This document shows, in pieces, positions 30,436 through 33,770 of a stretch of DNA of 33,770 bases. The position numbers and the translations under genes were made by a program. This DNA comes from Candidatus Bathyarchaeota archaeon JdFR-07. GTDB lineage: Archaea; Thermoproteota; Bathyarchaeia; Bathyarchaeales; Bathycorpusculaceae. Position 1 is the first letter of the stretch. The number at the start of each line of letters is the position of its first letter. The notes beneath the pieces are model-generated. The model was given only the letters and a program-made list of their open reading frames with translations, was not told the DNA's origin and ran no database searches. The stretch lies in NCBI GenBank assembly GCA_002010975.1, contig MTLU01000031.1, positions 1 to 33,770 of the forward strand, read 5' to 3'.

Positions 30436-31581
30436 ATGCATGAGGATGAAGAGAAAACATATTTTTGGTCGGGGAACGAAGCATGCGCAGAAGCAGCGAT
30501 AATTGCTGGGTGCCGTTTCTTTGCTGGATACCCTATATCTCCAGCTAATGAAATCGCTGAACTTATGGCGAAAAAACTGCCCAAGGCTAACGGTATATTC
30601 ATGCAAATGGAGGACGAGCTTGCTTCCATTGGAGCTGTTATGGGTGCAAGCTGGTGTGGAGTAAAGGCAATGACAGCAACCTCTGGACCAGGATTCAGCT
30701 TAATGCAGGAAACAATTGGCTGGGGATTTATGACAGAAACCCCATGTGTAATAGTGGATGTTCAAAGACTTGGTCCAGGTACTGGACAAGCGACTAAATG
30801 CGGACAAGGAGATGTAATGCAGGCTCGTTGGGGAACACACAGCGACTATATGGCAATTGTGCTCTCTCCAAATTCTGTGCAAGAAACTTTTGAACTAACT
30901 ATAAGGGCGTTTAATTTGTCCGAAAAATATCGCACTCCAGTTATTCTTTTAACCGATGAAACAATTGCTCACGTGAGAGAACGAATTACAGTGCCGAAGA
31001 AAGAAAGAATAGAGATAATTGACCGTAAAAAGCCAACTCCTAAGGATAGAAGGTTTTTTGGTTTGGAAGATATTGCACCTATGCCTGCAGTGGGCGAAGG
31101 TTTCAATGTGGCGGTTACTGCTTCAACCCATAATGAGTATGGAATTCGGTTTACCGCAGATCCACTGATCCATAGACGTCTTGTAGAAAATATTAACAAC
31201 AAAATAAGAAAGAATGCTAGTGAGATAGAAGATGTGGAAAGATACAACGTTGAGGACTGCCAAGTAGGTGTTGTTTCTTATGGCTGTACTTCTCGTGGTG
31301 TTTATGAGGCGATTAAAGAGGTAGAAAAAAGAGGGGTCAAAATTGGCCATATACGACTAAAAACTTTGTGGCCTTTCCCAGAAAAAGCTGTAAGGGATCT
31401 GGCAAAAAATTCTGAAAAGATAATTGTTCCGGAGATGAATTTAGGACAAATTTTCTACGAGGTTAAAAGAGTGGCATGTAACGTTGATGTTGTACCGGTA
31501 AATAAGATAGGCGGTGGGGAACTAATTACTCCTGAAGAAATTTTTGCAAAAATATTGGAAGGAGGTAGTCAAGATAACTGA
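30436..31581 (+). CDS. korA: 2-oxoacid:ferredoxin oxidoreductase, alpha subunit (2-oxoglutarate type)
   Basis: 381 residues. It begins with the pyrimidine-binding domain FWSGNEACAEAAIIAGCRFFAGYPISPANEIAEL, then MQMEDELASIGAVMGASWCGVKAMTATSGPGFSLMQE and the DVQRLGPGTGQATKCGQGD motif. The C-terminal third is the transketolase C-like domain (VGVVSYGCTSRGVYEAI, LKTLWPFPEK). The GPSTG-like motif (here GPGTG) and overall length match KorA of 2-oxoglutarate ferredoxin oxidoreductase; a 2-ketoisovalerate or other 2-oxoacid substrate cannot be excluded. With beta and gamma it makes acyl-CoA, CO2 and reduced ferredoxin, or runs in reverse for carboxylation. The beta gene overlaps its end. Confidence 0.88.
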   Translation: MHEDEEKTYFWSGNEACAEAAIIAGCRFFAGYPISPANEIAELMAKKLPKANGIFMQMEDELASIGAVMGASWCGVKAMTATSGPGFSLMQETIGWGFMTETPCVIVDVQRLGPGTGQATKCGQGDVMQARWGTHSDYMAIVLSPNSVQETFELTIRAFNLSEKYRTPVILLTDETIAHVRERITVPKKERIEIIDRKKPTPKDRRFFGLEDIAPMPAVGEGFNVAVTASTHNEYGIRFTADPLIHRRLVENINNKIRKNASEIEDVERYNVEDCQVGVVSYGCTSRGVYEAIKEVEKRGVKIGHIRLKTLWPFPEKAVRDLAKNSEKIIVPEMNLGQIFYEVKRVACNVDVVPVNKIGGGELITPEEIFAKILEGGSQDN

Positions 31582-32398
31582 ATTTTCTGTTCAAAAATAT
31601 ATGCGCAGTTTGAGGCAACCATTCTGTCCAGGATGCGGTTTATTCTCACTCACTCATGCTTTTTTAAAAGCTGTTTATGAATTGGGCTATGAAAACTTGA
31701 GTAAATTTGTTTTTTGCAGCGGGATTGGCTGTTCTTCGTGGATCCCATCGCCTTATTTTATGGCGGATTCTATCCATACTCTTCACGGAAGAAGCATCCC
31801 TGTAGCGACTAGCATAAAACTTCTACGTCCAGATCTTAATGTTGTGGTGTTTGGAGGAGATGGTGACATTGTTGGGATAGGGTTAAATCATTTTATTCAT
31901 GCAGCAAGAAGAAATACGGACATCCTTGTCATCATGGGTAATAACATGGTTTACGGGATGACAGGAGGTCAAGTGGCTCCTACTACTCCACTTAAAACAA
32001 GGACAACAACTACGCCTTATGGAAGCTTTGAATACCCTTTAGATGCGGCAAAACTAGCAGCTGTAGCAGGCGCATCATATTCTGCTCGTTGGACCACCGC
32101 CCATCCGAAAGAGTTGAAAGAGGCATTAAAAAAAGCAATTGGTCTAGATGGTTTTAGATTTATAGAGGTTATAACGCAATGCCCTACAGCTTTTGGAAGA
32201 AAGGCTGGATTCAGAAATGTTGGAGAAATGTTGAAATGGTTTAAGGATAGTGCTGTTTTGGTTCAGCAAGCAGATAAAATGGATCAAGAAGAGCTTGAAG
32301 GAAAAATAGTCATTGGAGAATTTGTTGAGCGGAAGCGTGCCACGCTTGTTGAAAACGTTTATGCAATTATGAAGGAGGCGCAGAGAAATGGTAAATAG
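31574..32398 (+). CDS. korB: 2-oxoacid:ferredoxin oxidoreductase, beta subunit; possible ATA start
   Basis: About 275 residues. Motifs: SLRQPFCPGCGLFSL near the N-terminus (iron-sulfur and TPP contacts), FCSGIGCSSW, HTLHGRSIPVATSIKL, and the thiamine diphosphate block VFGGDGDIVGIGLNH...NNMVYGMTGGQ. Start: the frame is open from TTG 31544, but GGAGGT at 31561-31566 is seven bases before ATA 31574 and no ATG/GTG/TTG lies at the right spacing. An ATA start gives TEFSVQKYMRSLRQPF, the length usual for the family; otherwise TTG 31544 without a ribosome binding site or ATG 31601 would be used. The gene overlaps korA by 8 bp from the ATA. Confidence 0.88.
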   Translation: MTEFSVQKYMRSLRQPFCPGCGLFSLTHAFLKAVYELGYENLSKFVFCSGIGCSSWIPSPYFMADSIHTLHGRSIPVATSIKLLRPDLNVVVFGGDGDIVGIGLNHFIHAARRNTDILVIMGNNMVYGMTGGQVAPTTPLKTRTTTTPYGSFEYPLDAAKLAAVAGASYSARWTTAHPKELKEALKKAIGLDGFRFIEVITQCPTAFGRKAGFRNVGEMLKWFKDSAVLVQQADKMDQEELEGKIVIGEFVERKRATLVENVYAIMKEAQRNGK

Positions 32399-32945
32399 AA
32401 TTGAGATTAGGATAGCTGGACATGGTGGTCAAGGCGTGGTTTTAGCGGGCCAGATACTTGGTAAAGCTGCAGTTTATGATGGAAAGAATGCCTTGCAAAC
32501 GCAATCTTATGGGTCAGAAGCTAGAGGAAGCTCTGCAAAAAGTGAAGTTATAATTTCTGACCATAGAATAAATTTTCCAGCTGTAAGAAAATGCGATATT
32601 TTAATCGCTATGAATCAGGAGGCTTTGGATAAAAATTTAGTAGCTTTAAAGGAAAAGGCCATCTTAATTGTTGACAGCACAAACGTGCATGAGATCCCTC
32701 AAACCAAGGTAAGAGTGTTTAAGGTTCCGGCGACTGAAGTTGCTCAAAAAACATTTGGAAAAAGTCTCTACGCTAATATGGTTATCCTGGGAGCCTTGGC
32801 AAAAATAACTCAAATAGTGAGCACCAAAGCATTAGAAAGGGTCATAAGAGAAAGTGTTCCACCAGAAACTATGGAAGCTAATCTAAAGGCTTACAAGAAA
32901 GGATTACAACTGAGTAATGGAAGTGTATTGCAGGGTCCTAACTAA
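32388..32945 (+). CDS. korC: 2-oxoacid:ferredoxin oxidoreductase, gamma subunit
   Basis: 185 residues, the usual gamma subunit length. It opens with IEIRIAGHGGQGVVLAGQILGKAAVYDG, followed by QTQSYGSEARGSSAKSEVIIS, both diagnostic of the gamma domain, and continues INFPAVRKCDILIAMNQEAL. It completes the alpha-beta-gamma set. GGAGGCG precedes the ATG at 32388 by about eight bases, and the start overlaps korB by 11 bp. No delta (ferredoxin-like) subunit gene follows; the next gene starts 35 bp later and is threonine synthase. The complex may thus lack delta, or it is encoded elsewhere. Confidence 0.9.
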   Translation: MVNRIEIRIAGHGGQGVVLAGQILGKAAVYDGKNALQTQSYGSEARGSSAKSEVIISDHRINFPAVRKCDILIAMNQEALDKNLVALKEKAILIVDSTNVHEIPQTKVRVFKVPATEVAQKTFGKSLYANMVILGALAKITQIVSTKALERVIRESVPPETMEANLKAYKKGLQLSNGSVLQGPN

Positions 32946-32949
32946 CAGT

Positions 32950-32962
32950 TTTTAAACTTATA
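32950..32962 (+). promoter_or_regulatory. TATA box of a leaderless threonine synthase gene
   Basis: TTTTAAACTTATA is centred about 25 bases before ATG 32981, and no Shine-Dalgarno sequence precedes that ATG. The gene is therefore probably transcribed separately from korABC as a leaderless mRNA. Confidence 0.5.
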
Positions 32963-32980
32963 ACGTCAACTATTACTCTT

Positions 32981-33770
32981 ATGCTTTATGAAATAGAATG
33001 TTCTAGATGCGGTCACCTTTCTAAAAGTCTTCTTAACTTTAAATGTCCCGAATGTAGCCAACCTCTTTCTATTAAGCTAATGTTTGATTTTGAAATTGAG
33101 AAAATTGAAAGTAACAACTATAGTCTATGGCGTTACTTGAAATTCTTTCCCTATGCAAGAGAAGAAAACATAGTTACCCTTGGTGAGGGATGGACGCCAC
33201 TAGTAAAATTCTCGGAAAATGTCTACTTTAAATGTGAATATTTGAATCCAACGGGTTCTTTCAAAGATAGAGGCTCCACCATGCTGATTTCTGCTTTATG
33301 CGAAAAAATTGATAAAATTAGAGGGTACATATCTGAAGATTCTTCAGGTAATGCTGGAGCTTCTGTTGCTGCATATGCAGCTCGTGCGAAGCTTAAAGCG
33401 AGGATATATGTTCCAGAAAATATTTCTGGGCCAAAATTTAATCAAATAAGGTTTTATGGTGCAGAAGTTTTCAAAGTTTTTGGTTCTAGAAAAAGAGTTG
33501 CGGAAGAAGCACAGAGAAGAGAACATGGAAAAGTATACGTTGGTCATATACTTCATCCATTGTTTAGAGATGGAATAAGAAGCCTTGCTTATGAAATAGC
33601 AGAACAGTTGCATTGGAAGGCTCCTGAGTACGTTTACTTGCCTGTTTCTGCTGGCACGCTGCTTCTAGGCGTTATAGCGGGGTTTAAGCATCTCGCTAAA
33701 TCGAAAGTTATACGTAAAATTCCAAAGATAGTGGCTTGTCAGACACGGCAAGTCTCACCTCTTTATCACA
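32981..33770 (+). CDS. thrC: Threonine synthase-like PLP enzyme (C-terminus outside window)
   Basis: Open from ATG 32981 to the right edge (263 codons). Residues 1-30 form a zinc ribbon with Cys7, Cys10, Cys22 and Cys25 (CSRCG...CPECS), seen in archaeal threonine synthases. Then LGEGWTPLVKF, the PLP lysine K95 in NPTGSFKDRG, and EDSSGNAGASVAAYAARA (phosphate-side Ser-Gly-Asn). This is fold type II. Threonine synthase converts O-phosphohomoserine to threonine and phosphate; paralogues with cysteine or 2,3-diaminopropionate functions share the same features, so a synthase role is likely but not certain. The missing C-terminal part prevents a check of the phosphate site. Confidence 0.83.
   Translation, partial: MLYEIECSRCGHLSKSLLNFKCPECSQPLSIKLMFDFEIEKIESNNYSLWRYLKFFPYAREENIVTLGEGWTPLVKFSENVYFKCEYLNPTGSFKDRGSTMLISALCEKIDKIRGYISEDSSGNAGASVAAYAARAKLKARIYVPENISGPKFNQIRFYGAEVFKVFGSRKRVAEEAQRREHGKVYVGHILHPLFRDGIRSLAYEIAEQLHWKAPEYVYLPVSAGTLLLGVIAGFKHLAKSKVIRKIPKIVACQTRQVSPLYH

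Noticed and set aside
1-33770. CRISPR arrays, IS elements, integrases, toxin-antitoxin pairs, rRNA or tRNA genes
   Set aside because: I looked for regularly spaced repeats, transposase-like proteins, T-loop GTTCGA-type motifs and GC-rich RNA islands by eye and found none convincing.

Overview
This window looks like a piece of an archaeal chromosome, most likely from the TACK side and probably a Bathyarchaeia-type lineage. Evidence: archaeal/eukaryotic-type ribosomal proteins (uS15, eS17, eS25), an archaeal histone, separate (unfused) Kae1 and Bud32, a proteasome beta subunit, a TFE-beta/RPC39-like Fe-S transcription factor, an archaeal NMN adenylyltransferase, coenzyme F420 synthesis (CofE), AT-rich DNA with TATA boxes about 25 bases before starts, and frequent GTG/TTG starts. 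eS25 together with a histone argues against both a typical euryarchaeon and a typical crenarchaeon. The lineage call is inference. I found no rRNA, tRNA, CRISPR array, IS element or phage gene.

Layout. (1) 1-1377: the N-terminal part of a secreted M14 carboxypeptidase, then about 1 kb of non-coding or decayed sequence with one frameshifted relic. (2) 1378-6423, minus strand: an information-processing block with Kae1-Bud32-VOC-ITPase as one run, then uS15, then a DHH (GAN/RecJ-like) nuclease overlapping Pcc1; three KEOPS subunits lie within 5 kb. (3) 6424-8727, plus strand: TFE-beta-like factor, RlmE/FtsJ, an uncharacterised archaeal protein and a SpoIIM-like membrane protein. (4) 8717-12096, minus strand: NadC, a glycosyltransferase, an AMMECR1 protein and a proteasome beta subunit that lacks the catalytic Thr1. 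(5) 12262-16686: alkyltransferase and NMN adenylyltransferase (plus), SAM hydroxide adenosyltransferase and a membrane protein (minus), an ECF-type S component (plus), CofE and a MoaD/ThiS-like protein (minus). (6) 16705-20452: a serine/glycerate block, with a glycerate 2-kinase gene interrupted by an in-frame TAA and divergent genes for a glyoxylate/hydroxypyruvate reductase and a class I aminotransferase. (7) 20457-25098: small conserved genes (eS17, TatD, histone, eS25, unknowns), a cyclophilin-like protein and a cyclic 2,3-diphosphoglycerate synthetase homologue. (8) 25176-28976: DegT aminotransferase, a SerK-like free-serine kinase, TrpB2 and a divergent HTH-ACT regulator. (9) 29102-33770: acyl-CoA dehydrogenase, 2-oxoacid:ferredoxin oxidoreductase alpha-beta-gamma, and the start of a threonine synthase.

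The two most noteworthy signals are these. First, a perfect 12-bp tandem duplication inside the glycerate kinase gene creates an in-frame TAA; removing one copy restores a normal protein, so the change is reversible in principle. Second, TrpB2 is followed 11 bp later by a SerK-like serine kinase, opposite an ACT-domain regulator whose TATA box is flanked by an inverted repeat. This suggests a locally supplied, O-phosphoserine-dependent tryptophan synthase module.
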